Assembly: GCA_020353535.1 (NCBI GenBank)
Contig: CP070696.1
Coordinates: forward strand, 3,789,205 to 3,853,204
Length of the DNA stretch: 64,000 bases
Origin: Spirochaetaceae bacterium
Lineage (GTDB): Bacteria; Spirochaetota; Spirochaetia; SZUA-6; DRHE01
Direction of reading: 5' to 3'
In this document: one piece after another, positions 32,383 through 41,223 of the stretch
How positions within the stretch are numbered: the first letter of the stretch is position 1
How the letters are laid out: each line of letters opens with the position of its first letter
Position numbers and translations under genes: made by a program
Notes under the pieces: model-generated
What the model was told of the DNA's origin: nothing
What the model saw: the letters and a program-made list of their open reading frames with translations, nothing else
Database searches by the model: none

Positions 32383-32876
32383 GGCCGTTCCTCGCTGCGG
32401 TTGTTGTTGTAGAACTTGCAGATCGCGGTGTAGCGGCAGTTCCTGCATTCCTCCCCCGGACAGGCCTGGAAGTTGCCAACCCGTTCGAGCTGATCGATGT
32501 GCCACTCCAGGTCACCGATATAGGCCTCGATCCGCTCCTTGCGCTTGTTCGCCTCCCGCCACTTTTCGCGGTAGCGGGTCAGGAGGCGCAGACGGCTCTT
32601 CTCTCCCGAAGGATCCTCCCTGGACAGATCGAAGATCTCCCGAATCTCTCCGAGGGTCAGACCATACTCCTTCAACTGCTGAATCCGTTGGAGGTGGAGA
32701 AGATCCTTCTCCGAATAGCGACGATGCCTGGCCTGGGGCCGCACGGGCGCCGAGAGGATGCCCAGCTCCTCGTAGTAGCGTATGGTGCGGGCGGTCACCC
32801 CGGCCTGCTGGGCCAGCTCCCCGATGCGGTACAGGGTTTGCCACTTCCTGGAATGCTCCGTTGTCGGACTCAGCAT
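32379..32876 (-). CDS. MerR-family regulator with C-terminal cysteine cluster
   Basis: The 165-residue protein has the MerR winged helix (YRIGELAQQAGVTARTIRYY, then EELGIL and RRYSEKDL), a long dimer helix (about 95-135) and a tail with Cys141, Cys146, Cys149 and Cys155 (C-x4-C-x2-C-x5-C, ending ICKFYN). This could bind a metal or Fe-S cluster as a sensor. The start is put at ATG 32876, since GGAGG lies 7 bases ahead; ATG 32882 is too close to it. It overlaps the dehydrogenase gene and presumably controls the operon through the inverted repeat upstream. Confidence 0.88.
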   Translation of the reverse strand: MLSPTTEHSRKWQTLYRIGELAQQAGVTARTIRYYEELGILSAPVRPQARHRRYSEKDLLHLQRIQQLKEYGLTLGEIREIFDLSREDPSGEKSRLRLLTRYREKWREANKRKERIEAYIGDLEWHIDQLERVGNFQACPGEECRNCRYTAICKFYNNNRSEERP

Positions 32877-32889
32877 CAACATGCCTCCA

Positions 32890-32928
32890 AACTTAACGTG
32901 TTACGTAAAAATAATTCTATGTTAAGTT
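32890..32928 (-). promoter_or_regulatory. Inverted repeat upstream of merR, probable operator
   Basis: AACTTAAC (32890-32897) and GTTAAGTT (32921-32928) are perfect inverted arms, with a further palindrome TTACGTAA at 32901-32908 between them. The position just before the merR start fits autoregulation. Confidence 0.5.
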
Positions 32929-32989
32929 CTGCGAGCTGTCAAGTTGCGGTGCAAGTCCCGTCAGTCTGTTTTTTTATCGCGCTGGCTTA

Positions 32990-33137
32990 CCCTCAGAATT
33001 CCGGTAAAATTTTAATTCCGACTTCAAATTTTCAATAAAATCTGAGGGTTTGAAGCATGTTATTCCCAAAGACTGAAACACTAAGGTAGATGGTAAAAAC
33101 TGATGTATTACTTCAAATTTTACCAGACATCTGAGGG
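32990..33137. repeat. Three-copy AAATTTT...TCTGAGGG repeat, MITE-like
   Basis: Two direct copies, ACTTCAAATTTT-8 bases-TCTGAGGG, lie at 33021-33048 and 33110-33137. An inverted relative, CCCTCAGAATTCCGGTAAAA then TTTT, lies at 32990-33013. The outer pair forms imperfect terminal inverted repeats of about 23 bases around a 148-base, coding-free segment. It sits in the 390-base gap between divergent genes. Confidence 0.5.
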
Positions 33138-33162
33138 TGCAGCAGATCCTTTGTATCGAATT

Positions 33163-33194
33163 GGGTCATTTTGCCCACCGGGCCAAAATGATCC
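33163..33194. other. Long intergenic palindrome
   Basis: GGGTCATTTTGCCC and GGGCCAAAATGATCC pair around ACC with one bulge and one G-T pair. It lies between divergently transcribed genes, so it is unlikely to be a terminator; an operator or repeat end is more likely. Confidence 0.45.
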
Positions 33195-33267
33195 GATTTC
33201 AGTGGCCACCCAAATCCCGGTGCAACCGCGTCTGTTCATTGCCACTCCACTCAGTTAGAATCGGCCC

Positions 33268-34122
33268 ATGAGCCACAGCATCATCACCAACTATCATTGC
33301 CACTCACGCTTCGACGACGGACATGGCGAGCTTGAAGAGTATGTACAGGCGGCTCTGAAAAAGAATCTCCGGACACTCGGATTCGCCGGCCACGCACCGG
33401 TTCCCTTTGCCTGCGGGTGGACCATTCCCTCCCCCCTTCTGCCTGAATATCTCCAGACCGCCCGCCGGCTCCAAAACGACTACCGCGACAAGATCGAGAT
33501 TCTCGTAGGGTTGGAGGTGGACTATATCCCGGAGATCATCTCCCCTGTATCAGTCCAGATCCGAGCCCTGAAACTGGATTTCACCGTCGGCTCGGTCCAC
33601 TTCATCGGGCGGCTGGCCGACGGCACGCTCTGGACCCCCGACGGTCCGGTGGAGGAACTGGAGCAGGGACTGGCGGAATCTTACGGTGGGGATGCCCGCA
33701 AAGCTGTCGAGGAGTATTTCCATCGTATGACCGCCCTGGTCGGCACGGCTCCTCCGGATGTCATCGGGCATTTCGACGTTGTCAAGAAGAACAACCGCGG
33801 CGGCAAATACTTCTCGGAAGACGCACCCTGGTACCGCAAAGCGGTCGACAAAACCCTGGATGCGTTGGCCGCCTCTCCCTGCATCCTCGAGATCAACACC
33901 GGAGGCATCGTTCGGGGCACCAGCGGAGCGCTCTACCCCTCGGAATGGATCCTGGCGGGATGTCTGAAACGCCAGATCCCGGTCATGATCAACTCCGATG
34001 CTCACCGGCCAGCACAGCTCGACGGCTATTACAGCGAGGCTGCGGCGATTCTCAAGGATATCGGATTCCGCGAGCTCACCCAGATCGGCAGGGAGGGGCG
34101 CAGAAGGGTGCCGCTCGTTTAA
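33268..34122 (+). CDS. PHP-domain histidinol-phosphatase-like protein
   Basis: The 284-residue protein has the PHP metal motif NYHCHSRFDDG at the start, FAGHAPVPF, SVHFIG, IGHFDVVKK and NSDAHRPA, the set of His and Asp ligands of a three-metal phosphoesterase. It matches HisK/HisJ-type histidinol-phosphatases, which make histidinol from histidinol phosphate. No other his gene is nearby. There is no ribosome binding site before the ATG and a TAGAAT lies only 7 bases upstream, so the mRNA may be leaderless. Confidence 0.85.
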   Translation: MSHSIITNYHCHSRFDDGHGELEEYVQAALKKNLRTLGFAGHAPVPFACGWTIPSPLLPEYLQTARRLQNDYRDKIEILVGLEVDYIPEIISPVSVQIRALKLDFTVGSVHFIGRLADGTLWTPDGPVEELEQGLAESYGGDARKAVEEYFHRMTALVGTAPPDVIGHFDVVKKNNRGGKYFSEDAPWYRKAVDKTLDALAASPCILEINTGGIVRGTSGALYPSEWILAGCLKRQIPVMINSDAHRPAQLDGYYSEAAAILKDIGFRELTQIGREGRRRVPLV

Positions 34123-34184
34123 CGGCATGAGGCTCCGGGCAGATCGCCGATGGCGCCTTCTACCTGCCCCGGGGTGCGCTCGAA

Positions 34185-37100
34185 CTAGGCGTACATCTTC
34201 TCGTCACCGTTCGGCAGCTCCGCCTCAACCTCTCCGCTTCTGCGCCGTGATCCGCCGACGCCGGCCAGCAGGTCGCAAAAGATGTAGTACATCACCGGAA
34301 CCACCACCAGGGTCAGCACCGTAGCGAACAACAGGCCGAAGATCACCACCACACCCATTCCGCTCCACCATTGGGCGCTCTCGTTCCCGAGTTGGAGGAA
34401 ATTCCGCAGGTTCCCCCTGAACAAACCGATGAAATCAACGGTTATGCCGGTGGTGAGGGGTATCAGTCCGAGGATGGTCGTGACAGCGGTCAGCAGCACC
34501 GGACGCAGCCGGGTTTTGCCGGCCCAAACGATGGCGGCTTTCTTTTCCCATCCCGCGGCTCGCAGCTTCTGGGTGTAGTCAACCAGAACAATGGCATTGT
34601 TGACCACAACACCGGCCAGGCTGATCACCCCTACCCCGGTCATAATGATTCCGAAAGGCTTGAAGGTAACCAGCAGGCCGAACAATACTCCAAAAAAGCT
34701 CAAGACCACGGTAATGATGATGACGAAAGGCAGGGTTATGGAGTTGAACTGGGTGACCAGCAGCAAAAAAATCAACAGCACGGCAACGCCGAAGGCCTTG
34801 ATCAGGAACGCCTGGCTCTCCCGCTGCTCCGTATCCTGTCCGGCGTAGCTCAAGGTGGTTCCCGCCGGGACCTGGTATCCGGCCAGTCTCCGTTTGGTTT
34901 CCGCCAGCACCTCGGCGGAGCTGCGCCCGATAGCCTCACCGCTGACCGTCACCACCCGCTCCCCGTCTACGTGATTGATGGTGCTCAGACCCGTAGCCAG
35001 TTCCACGGTAGCAAAATTGGCCAGGGGCAGGTGCTTTCCTTCATGAAAAACCGTCAGATTGAGCAGATCGGTGTAGTTGCGGCGGTAGTCCCGATCGAAA
35101 CGGACCACGATGTCGTACTCATCCGTACCGATCCGATACTTCGAGGCTTCAGTGCCGTTGACAGCGGTGCGGATGGTCCCGGCAATCTGGGCGGTAGTCA
35201 ATCCCTGCAGGGCTGCCTTCTGGTGATCGATATTGATGCGCAGCTCCGGCCTTCCCTTTTCGTAGTCATCGTCCAGCTTGGCCAGGCCGGGAACATCGGC
35301 GATGCGGCGTCTGATCTCTTCGGAAGCGGTGGCAAGCAGGGCGAAATCCTCGCCCCTGAGCTGGATTTCCACAGCCCTTCCGGTCGGTGGGCCTTCCTGG
35401 GGACGGGTCACATCGATCCGTGCGCCGGGCACGCCGCTAACGCTCTGGGCGATCTGTTGCAGGGTGAGAAAGGAGCTCTGCTGCCGGTCCTTCATATCCA
35501 GCAGATCGATGGTCACGGTGGAGCGGTGGGGAACGCCTCCGGCGGTTCCGAAATCGAAGAGGTTGGAGGAAGTCCCCACGTCGGCAACGTAGTTCTCCAA
35601 ATCACTGGTCCCCTGGATCCGCTGCTCCACAGCCCGAACCAACCGGTCAGAGACGTCCAGCCGGGTTCCCGGAGGCGCTTCCACCTCCACGTAGATCTGT
35701 TCGGGTTCGGCGTCGGGAAAGAACTCCACCCCGTGGTTAAAGACGGCGAATATCCCGAGCATGACCACCCAGGCTACCGCCACCAGACCCAAAAAGACCC
35801 ACCGGCGTTTGCGGCTGTCCAGCAGCCAATGCAGGCTGCCCTCGTAGAAGGCGGACAACCGTTTTAGGAAGCGGTCGCCGATCCTCCTTCCCTGTTTCTC
35901 GTCTAGCTTCAGAAAGGCAGAGGAGATCACCGGATTGATAAGCAGCCCAACGAACAGGGACGAGGAGAGGGTGATGATCAGGGTGATGGGCAGGTACTTC
36001 ATGAACTCACCCATGAATCCGCCCCAGAACATCAGGGGCAGGAAGGCCAGCAGAGTGGTGGCGGTAGAGGCGATTACCGCAGGACCCACCTCTGTGGTGG
36101 CTTCCTGGGCCGCTTGGAGCAGCCGCTTTCCTTCCTGATGCTGGCGGTAGATGTTCTCTACGATCACCACCGCGTTGTCCACCAGCATCCCCAACGCCAG
36201 AATCAAGCTATAGAGCACGATAGTGTTCAGGGTGTAGTCCAACAGGCGGAAGACCGCAAAGCTGATGAGCATGGAAAGAGGAATGGCGATCCCCACCAAC
36301 AATCCATTGCGAGCGCCCAGAAAAAAATACAGCACCAGGATCACCAGAAGCATACCGGCGATGATGTTGTTCTCCAGGTCGCTGACCATGGTGTGGATTT
36401 CCTCGCTGAAGTCGGCAACGATCTCGTATTCGGTGGCCGCCGGGAAGGTGGAGCTCTGTTCGGCTAGAATTTCTTTGACCCGATCGGTGATGGCGATGAT
36501 GTTTTCCCCGCTGCGCTTCTTGACCGCAATGGTGACGCTCGACCTGCCGTTCAGGCGGGAGTAGCTCTCCTGGTCCTTGAAACCGAGCTCCACCCAAGCC
36601 AGATCGCTCACGTAAATGGGCCTGCCGTTCACCGTATCGACCACTACGTTTTGAATGTCGGCGATGCTCTGCAGCTCCCCGGGTACCCGCACGGTCCACT
36701 TCAGGGCTCCGCTTTCCATCGAGCCGCCGGGGACGGTAAGGTTTTCCATGCGCACCGCTGAGATCACGTCATCCGCGCCCAGGTTGTAGTATATCAGCCG
36801 CGTCGGATCGACATTGATCTTTACTTCCCGCTCCAACCCTCCGGAGATGTCGGCGGACAGCACTCCGGGGATATCTTCGAAGCGGTCCTGTAGATCCTCG
36901 GCCAGTTGCTTCAGGCGCACCAGCGACTGTTCGCCTGTCAGACTGACTACAATGATGGGGATGTTCTCGAAGTTGATTTCTTCGACGATGGGTTCCTGCG
37001 CGTCATCGGGCAGCTCGGGTCCGGCCAGATCCACTTTTTCCCGAACCCGTCTCAAGGCTTCGTCAACCTCGATATCCGACTCGAACTCCACAACCAGGCT

Positions 37101-37367
37101 GGCATAACCTTCCCTGGCCGCGGAGCTCATTCTCTTGATCTTTGTGATTTCCCCCAGCCTGTCCTCTATCGGTTCCACGACCTGGGTTTCCATATCACTC
37201 GGGGCTACTCCCGGGTAGGGAACGGCGATGAAGATCACCGGCTGGTTGATATCGGGGAAGCTCTCCAGAGGTAGGTTCAGGTAGGATATCAGGCCGGCGA
37301 CAGCGATGATAAAGATCAGCACAAAAATACTGGTACGATGCTTCAGCGCGAAATTTGTTACTCTCAT
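34185..37367 (-). CDS. RND multidrug-type efflux pump, inner-membrane subunit
   Basis: The 1060-residue protein has the full 12-helix RND layout with two large periplasmic porter loops (about 35-335 and 555-870). Features include the N-terminal FALKHRTSIFVLIFIIAVAG, ESFPDINQPVIFIAVPYPGV and, in helix 4, ALGMLVDNAVVIVENIYR, whose Asp residues carry protons. It belongs to the HAE1/AcrB-CzcA-like class and exports drugs or lipophilic compounds. The adaptor gene ends 8 bases upstream and TolC precedes that, so the complete tripartite pump is encoded. Confidence 0.95.
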   Translation of the reverse strand: MRVTNFALKHRTSIFVLIFIIAVAGLISYLNLPLESFPDINQPVIFIAVPYPGVAPSDMETQVVEPIEDRLGEITKIKRMSSAAREGYASLVVEFESDIEVDEALRRVREKVDLAGPELPDDAQEPIVEEINFENIPIIVVSLTGEQSLVRLKQLAEDLQDRFEDIPGVLSADISGGLEREVKINVDPTRLIYYNLGADDVISAVRMENLTVPGGSMESGALKWTVRVPGELQSIADIQNVVVDTVNGRPIYVSDLAWVELGFKDQESYSRLNGRSSVTIAVKKRSGENIIAITDRVKEILAEQSSTFPAATEYEIVADFSEEIHTMVSDLENNIIAGMLLVILVLYFFLGARNGLLVGIAIPLSMLISFAVFRLLDYTLNTIVLYSLILALGMLVDNAVVIVENIYRQHQEGKRLLQAAQEATTEVGPAVIASTATTLLAFLPLMFWGGFMGEFMKYLPITLIITLSSSLFVGLLINPVISSAFLKLDEKQGRRIGDRFLKRLSAFYEGSLHWLLDSRKRRWVFLGLVAVAWVVMLGIFAVFNHGVEFFPDAEPEQIYVEVEAPPGTRLDVSDRLVRAVEQRIQGTSDLENYVADVGTSSNLFDFGTAGGVPHRSTVTIDLLDMKDRQQSSFLTLQQIAQSVSGVPGARIDVTRPQEGPPTGRAVEIQLRGEDFALLATASEEIRRRIADVPGLAKLDDDYEKGRPELRINIDHQKAALQGLTTAQIAGTIRTAVNGTEASKYRIGTDEYDIVVRFDRDYRRNYTDLLNLTVFHEGKHLPLANFATVELATGLSTINHVDGERVVTVSGEAIGRSSAEVLAETKRRLAGYQVPAGTTLSYAGQDTEQRESQAFLIKAFGVAVLLIFLLLVTQFNSITLPFVIIITVVLSFFGVLFGLLVTFKPFGIIMTGVGVISLAGVVVNNAIVLVDYTQKLRAAGWEKKAAIVWAGKTRLRPVLLTAVTTILGLIPLTTGITVDFIGLFRGNLRNFLQLGNESAQWWSGMGVVVIFGLLFATVLTLVVVPVMYYIFCDLLAGVGGSRRRSGEVEAELPNGDEKMYA

Positions 37368-37375
37368 GTCTTTCT

Positions 37376-38431
37376 CTATGTCTGGGACGTAACTACGGGA
37401 TCGCCATCACTCAGGTTCTGATGGCCCACCGTGATCAGCCTCTGACCGGCCGTCAATCCCTCTACCAGAACCGTGTCCTCGTACACAGCCAGCTTGCGTA
37501 CGCGCACCTGGTGCGCCCGACCCGACTCCTCCACGTATACGTGCCAGCCCTGTTCGGACTCGATCAGGGCGTCCACCGGAACGACGATCTGGCTCTCGAA
37601 TACCCTCTGGCGGATTTTCAGGTCGGCGACCATTTCCGGAGCCAACCGCTGCTCCGGGTTGGGGATTTCCACCTCGATATCGAAGGTGCGGTTTTGGGGA
37701 TCGATGCTTTGGGAGATGTAACTAACCTCCGCTTCCACCAGCAGATCGGGGTAGGCATCGAAGGTGATCTCAACCTGGGTACCGAGCTGGATGGTGCCCA
37801 TGAACCGCTCAGCCACTCCCGCCTCGACACGCAGCTTCTCGTTGTCGATCAGCTCGAAGATGGGGGTCATAGGGTTGGCGTAAGCCCCCAAATCGTAGTA
37901 GCGCCGGTTGATCCGCCCGCCGATCGGAGCGCTGATTGACAGTTTCTCATAGCGAGCTTTGGTCAGGGCGTAGGCGGCCTGGGCTGCTTCAAAGGAGTAC
38001 TTGGCGTTCAGGTATTCGTTCTGGGAAATGGCATTCTGCTCGAACAAAACCTTCTTGCTGTTGTGATCCAGCTCCGCCTGCTTCATGACGGCTTCGGCCT
38101 GTTGATACCCTGCGGCCAGTACAGGATTGTCCAGTACCGCCAGGATGCTGCCCGCAGCGACGACCTGGCCTTTATCTACCAGTATGCGACGAAGGATTCC
38201 GCCCTCCTCCACGACGATATCGATGCGGTTCCGTGCTTTAACCGTCCCGGTCGCTTGCAGGTAGCTGGAGAATGACTGCAACTCCAGGACGCTGGTTCTG
38301 ACCGGAACCGGATCCCGTCTGCTGCCGGCGTCGGAGCCGGGGGAACCGGGATTCGGACTGCTGCAGGCGACCAGAATCAGCGCCGCCAAGCCCAATACCG
38401 CCGTTAAGCTCAATAGTTCGATTCGTTTCAT
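37376..38431 (-). CDS. RND efflux periplasmic adaptor lipoprotein (MFP)
   Basis: The 351-residue protein has a lipoprotein signal (LGLAALILVAC), a lipoyl-like half motif (VEEGGILRRILVDKGQVVAA), a coiled hairpin (about 100-165), the second lipoyl half (KLSISAPIGGRINRR) and beta-barrel and proximal domains. It joins the inner-membrane RND pump to TolC. The start is placed at 38431, giving the lipobox; a longer frame lacks one. It is encoded between TolC and the pump. Confidence 0.93.
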   Translation of the reverse strand: MKRIELLSLTAVLGLAALILVACSSPNPGSPGSDAGSRRDPVPVRTSVLELQSFSSYLQATGTVKARNRIDIVVEEGGILRRILVDKGQVVAAGSILAVLDNPVLAAGYQQAEAVMKQAELDHNSKKVLFEQNAISQNEYLNAKYSFEAAQAAYALTKARYEKLSISAPIGGRINRRYYDLGAYANPMTPIFELIDNEKLRVEAGVAERFMGTIQLGTQVEITFDAYPDLLVEAEVSYISQSIDPQNRTFDIEVEIPNPEQRLAPEMVADLKIRQRVFESQIVVPVDALIESEQGWHVYVEESGRAHQVRVRKLAVYEDTVLVEGLTAGQRLITVGHQNLSDGDPVVTSQT

Positions 38432-38469
38432 AGCTAGTTCAACTCCATGCCTCGGTAAAAATCTTGATA

Positions 38470-39750
38470 TCATATTCCTTCGGACCTGACCCGACCGGTC
38501 ACCTCCTCCCAATCAAAATAAGCGCTCAAATAATCGTAGATTGCCGAGTAGTAGGTCACCTGAGCCAGATCCAGAGCCACCCGAATCTCTTTGAGTTCCA
38601 GCTGGGTTGCCAGCTGGTTCTCCACCCGGGTCTCGGCGATCTCGAAAGCCCGGCGGGCGACGCCTACATTCTTTTCGGCTGACTCGATACGCTGTTCGGC
38701 CTCTTCCAGCCGCAGGCGAATGTTGCTCATCTCCACCAGGATCTCCTCCCGGGTCTGAGCAAGGCGGACTGAAACTCTGCCGACTTCTGTCTGGGCTTTT
38801 CGCACCAGAGCCTTGGTATTGCCGCCGCTGAAAACCGGTACGGCCAGCAACAATCCCAGACGCAGGCTGTCCTCATCGTTCTCCCACCTGAAATCATCCG
38901 AAGCCGCATTGATGAGATAGCTCATTCTGGCTGTCAGGGTGGGATAGAAGGCGGATTGCTGGGCCCGTAGGTTGATTTCCTGCAAGTTTTTCTGCCACTG
39001 CAGCGCCTGGATGTCGGGACGTTGCTGAATTAATGCCTCGACGTCCTTAAACAGCGGGGGCTGCGGATAGGAGGACAAGGTTCCTGTCAACACGATCTCT
39101 TCCTCCTGTGACAGACCGATCAGGACCTTCAGGCTGTTCAAAGCCAGCTCGAAATCCCGCCGCGCTCTTATGCGTTCGGGAACGGTATTCCGCCAATTGA
39201 CCTCCGCTTGAAGAAGCTCATATTCGCTGACCACTCCGCTGTCGAATCGGATCCTGATGTTTTCATAGTTTTCGCGGGCGCTCTCTTCGGAACGCTGGGC
39301 TACCTGAAATACTTCTCTGGCCAGCACAGCGCCGTAGAAGGATTTCTTAGCCACTGTTATGATCCGCTGGCGGGTGGTTTCATACTGGAAATCGGTGAAC
39401 TGGTTCAGAGCTCTGGAGGCCGTAATTGCGTAGAGAACCCTCATATCGAATAGCGTCTGGTCCAGAATGGCCCCAAGCTGAAAAGTGTTATTGTATGCAG
39501 GGGTTATTCCGCCGCTCTGATCCAGGAACTCATGCTCCAGACCGAAACTTGTGCTTACCCTGGGAAAGGCAGTGGCATAGGCGCCTTTCTTCTCCGCCTG
39601 GGCCATTTGCACATCCAACTTGGCCAGTTGGATGGTCCGGTTGTTCTGCTCGGCCAAAGCGATGACGCTCTGCAGATCCAGCTCCCGGGCTGGCAGCGGG
39701 CCGGTCTGTGCCACGACCAAAATAAAAACGGATAGTATCAAAGCTCTCAT
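38470..39750 (-). CDS. TolC-family outer-membrane efflux protein
   Basis: The 426-residue exported protein has a signal peptide (ending about PLPARE) and the doubled helical hairpin structure of TolC proteins (LDLQSVIALAEQNNRTIQLA, then a second repeat LIQQRPDIQALQWQKNLQEI). It forms the trimeric outer channel for the pump encoded downstream. It is first in the operon, with a promoter about 60 bases upstream, and the adaptor follows 38 bases later. Confidence 0.92.
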   Translation of the reverse strand: MRALILSVFILVVAQTGPLPARELDLQSVIALAEQNNRTIQLAKLDVQMAQAEKKGAYATAFPRVSTSFGLEHEFLDQSGGITPAYNNTFQLGAILDQTLFDMRVLYAITASRALNQFTDFQYETTRQRIITVAKKSFYGAVLAREVFQVAQRSEESARENYENIRIRFDSGVVSEYELLQAEVNWRNTVPERIRARRDFELALNSLKVLIGLSQEEEIVLTGTLSSYPQPPLFKDVEALIQQRPDIQALQWQKNLQEINLRAQQSAFYPTLTARMSYLINAASDDFRWENDEDSLRLGLLLAVPVFSGGNTKALVRKAQTEVGRVSVRLAQTREEILVEMSNIRLRLEEAEQRIESAEKNVGVARRAFEIAETRVENQLATQLELKEIRVALDLAQVTYYSAIYDYLSAYFDWEEVTGRVRSEGI

Positions 39751-39806
39751 GTCGGCTCCCCGTCGGATTCATCCATTGGCTGCATTGAAAACATCACCGT
39801 CCTGAA

Positions 39807-39836
39807 AATATAATGATGACAGGCGCTATCGACCAA
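39807..39836 (-). promoter_or_regulatory. Promoter of the efflux operon
   Basis: On the minus strand TTGGTC (39836-39831) and TATATT (39812-39807) have an 18-base spacer, about 57 bases before the TolC start. Confidence 0.5.
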
Positions 39837-39967
39837 TAAAATTGTTCGGCGAAGGTTCGGTACCCTGACTCATTAGACGCACGGATCCAAGCGTTTATTG
39901 TATGACCTTACTGCTAGAACACCAGATTTGCGGATTTGTGTTACCTTGTTTTCCGTACCGTCTTGGA

Positions 39968-40705
39968 CTAGAGAACCGGCCAGCGGCTCAAGAGCTCACT
40001 GCGAAGAGAGGCGATCCTGCCTTTTCCGCCCGGGAACACGTAGCCTGTCAGGGCATCCCAGGCCGAATGCGCGGCAGTCAGCCGGCTGCTGCTCTGGGGA
40101 ACAGTATCGGTAATCAGTACCAGATGCGTGATCCGTATCTTTTCGAGGGAGCCAGCCGATACCAGAGCCTGCAGGCGCTGCAGGAACCATACCTGCTCCA
40201 TCTGCACGGCCACGCAGCCCGTGCGTTCGAACAGCTCGACTCGTTCCTCCCGGCTGGAGATGAACCGTTCGTGGGTCAGGATCGGGGCCCTGCGGAAGCT
40301 TACCCCCCGGCTCGCGGCCCCCTCTTGCATCAATGTTTGAAGCCCGGGGTGTCGGCGCACCGCCATGGGCATACCGCTGTCGAAAGCGATGTCATCGCTG
40401 CCTAGAACCAGGTCACCCCGCCTGAGGGAGGGATCCAGTGCACCGGCACAGCCGATGTCGAGGATTTCCACGATCCTGCCCGAGCGCATACGGTCCAGGA
40501 GCTCCTCTCCAGGCACGCGTACTCCCCTGCCCATGCCGATCCAGAAACAGGTGATCCTCCGCTCCCCTACCCAGCCGCAGAATCCATTCGAGGCGAATAC
40601 TGCGGCCAGGCGGGTCAATCCGGTTCGTCCGGCACCGCCGCCGGGCTTCACCAGCCCGCGGGGCGGTACGCGCAGGAAGAGGATCTCTCCCGCGGAATCG
40701 TTCAC
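39968..40705 (-). CDS. Nucleoside phosphorylase superfamily protein
   Basis: The 245-residue protein has the PNP/MTAN fold motifs CFWIGMGRG, DIGCAGALDPSLRRGDLVLG and CVAVQMEQ (the Met-Glu that binds ribose). The usual catalytic Asp region near the end reads LVLITDTVPQ. Family members split nucleosides, futalosine or 5'-methylthioadenosine, or act on related compounds such as in hopanoid synthesis (HpnG). It starts with GTG overlapping the GNAT stop. Substrate not determinable. Confidence 0.75.
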   Translation of the reverse strand: MNDSAGEILFLRVPPRGLVKPGGGAGRTGLTRLAAVFASNGFCGWVGERRITCFWIGMGRGVRVPGEELLDRMRSGRIVEILDIGCAGALDPSLRRGDLVLGSDDIAFDSGMPMAVRRHPGLQTLMQEGAASRGVSFRRAPILTHERFISSREERVELFERTGCVAVQMEQVWFLQRLQALVSAGSLEKIRITHLVLITDTVPQSSSRLTAAHSAWDALTGYVFPGGKGRIASLRSELLSRWPVL

Positions 40706-41202
40706 TCACCGCCGCCGGGAGACTCACCCAAACGGATGCTCATGGCGATTTCGTCGCAGTCCTCCAGGCGGGGACATTCCAGGCATTCCCGCCACAGCTT
40801 CCTGGGGAACTTGTCCTTGGGCTGAACGGAGAAACCGAGTCGGGAGAAGAAATCCACCGCGTATGTCAAGGTGATAACTTCAGGGAATCCCAGACGCCTG
40901 GCTCGCTGGAGGAGCTCCTGCACAAGTCCCTTACCCACGCCAGTCCCCCGGAAGCGGGGATCCACGGCCAGAGCCACGATCTCCGCGCTGTCGATCCAGA
41001 GGGGAAACAGGGCACCGCAGCCGGCCAGCTCGCCGTTCCGCGTGTCCGCCACGATGAAGTTGGCCAGCATGGTCACGATACGGTACTTGCTCCTGCGCAG
41101 CATCTGTCCGGACTCGGCCATCCCGTTGACCAACTTGAAAATCCCATCCACGTCTGCGACCGTGGCGGAACGATAGGTTGTCTTTTTCACCGTCGTTTTC
41201 AT
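40702..41202 (-). CDS. GNAT acetyltransferase, ArgA (N-acetylglutamate synthase)-like
   Basis: The 166-residue protein has the acetyl-CoA motif VDPRFRGTGVGKGLV and FFSRLGFSV. The C-terminal segment LWRECLECPRLEDCDEIAM carries the C-x2-C-x5-C signature of short ArgA-type synthases, which make N-acetylglutamate for arginine synthesis. The N-terminus RSATVADVDGIFKLVN also fits. It lies in the leftward run downstream of the stress and PTS genes, overlapping the phosphorylase gene by four bases. Confidence 0.8.
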   Translation of the reverse strand: MKTTVKKTTYRSATVADVDGIFKLVNGMAESGQMLRRSKYRIVTMLANFIVADTRNGELAGCGALFPLWIDSAEIVALAVDPRFRGTGVGKGLVQELLQRARRLGFPEVITLTYAVDFFSRLGFSVQPKDKFPRKLWRECLECPRLEDCDEIAMSIRLGESPGGGE

Positions 41203-41223
41203 AGGTGTTTGGTAACGAGGCTG

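Noticed and set aside
34371..35867. 498-codon open frame on the plus strand
   Set aside because: It is the reverse of the RND pump gene, whose motifs and operon context are unambiguous.
39751..39967. Small RNA or extra gene in the gap before the efflux operon
   Set aside because: Apart from the promoter, no structure or open frame with a ribosome binding site is visible.
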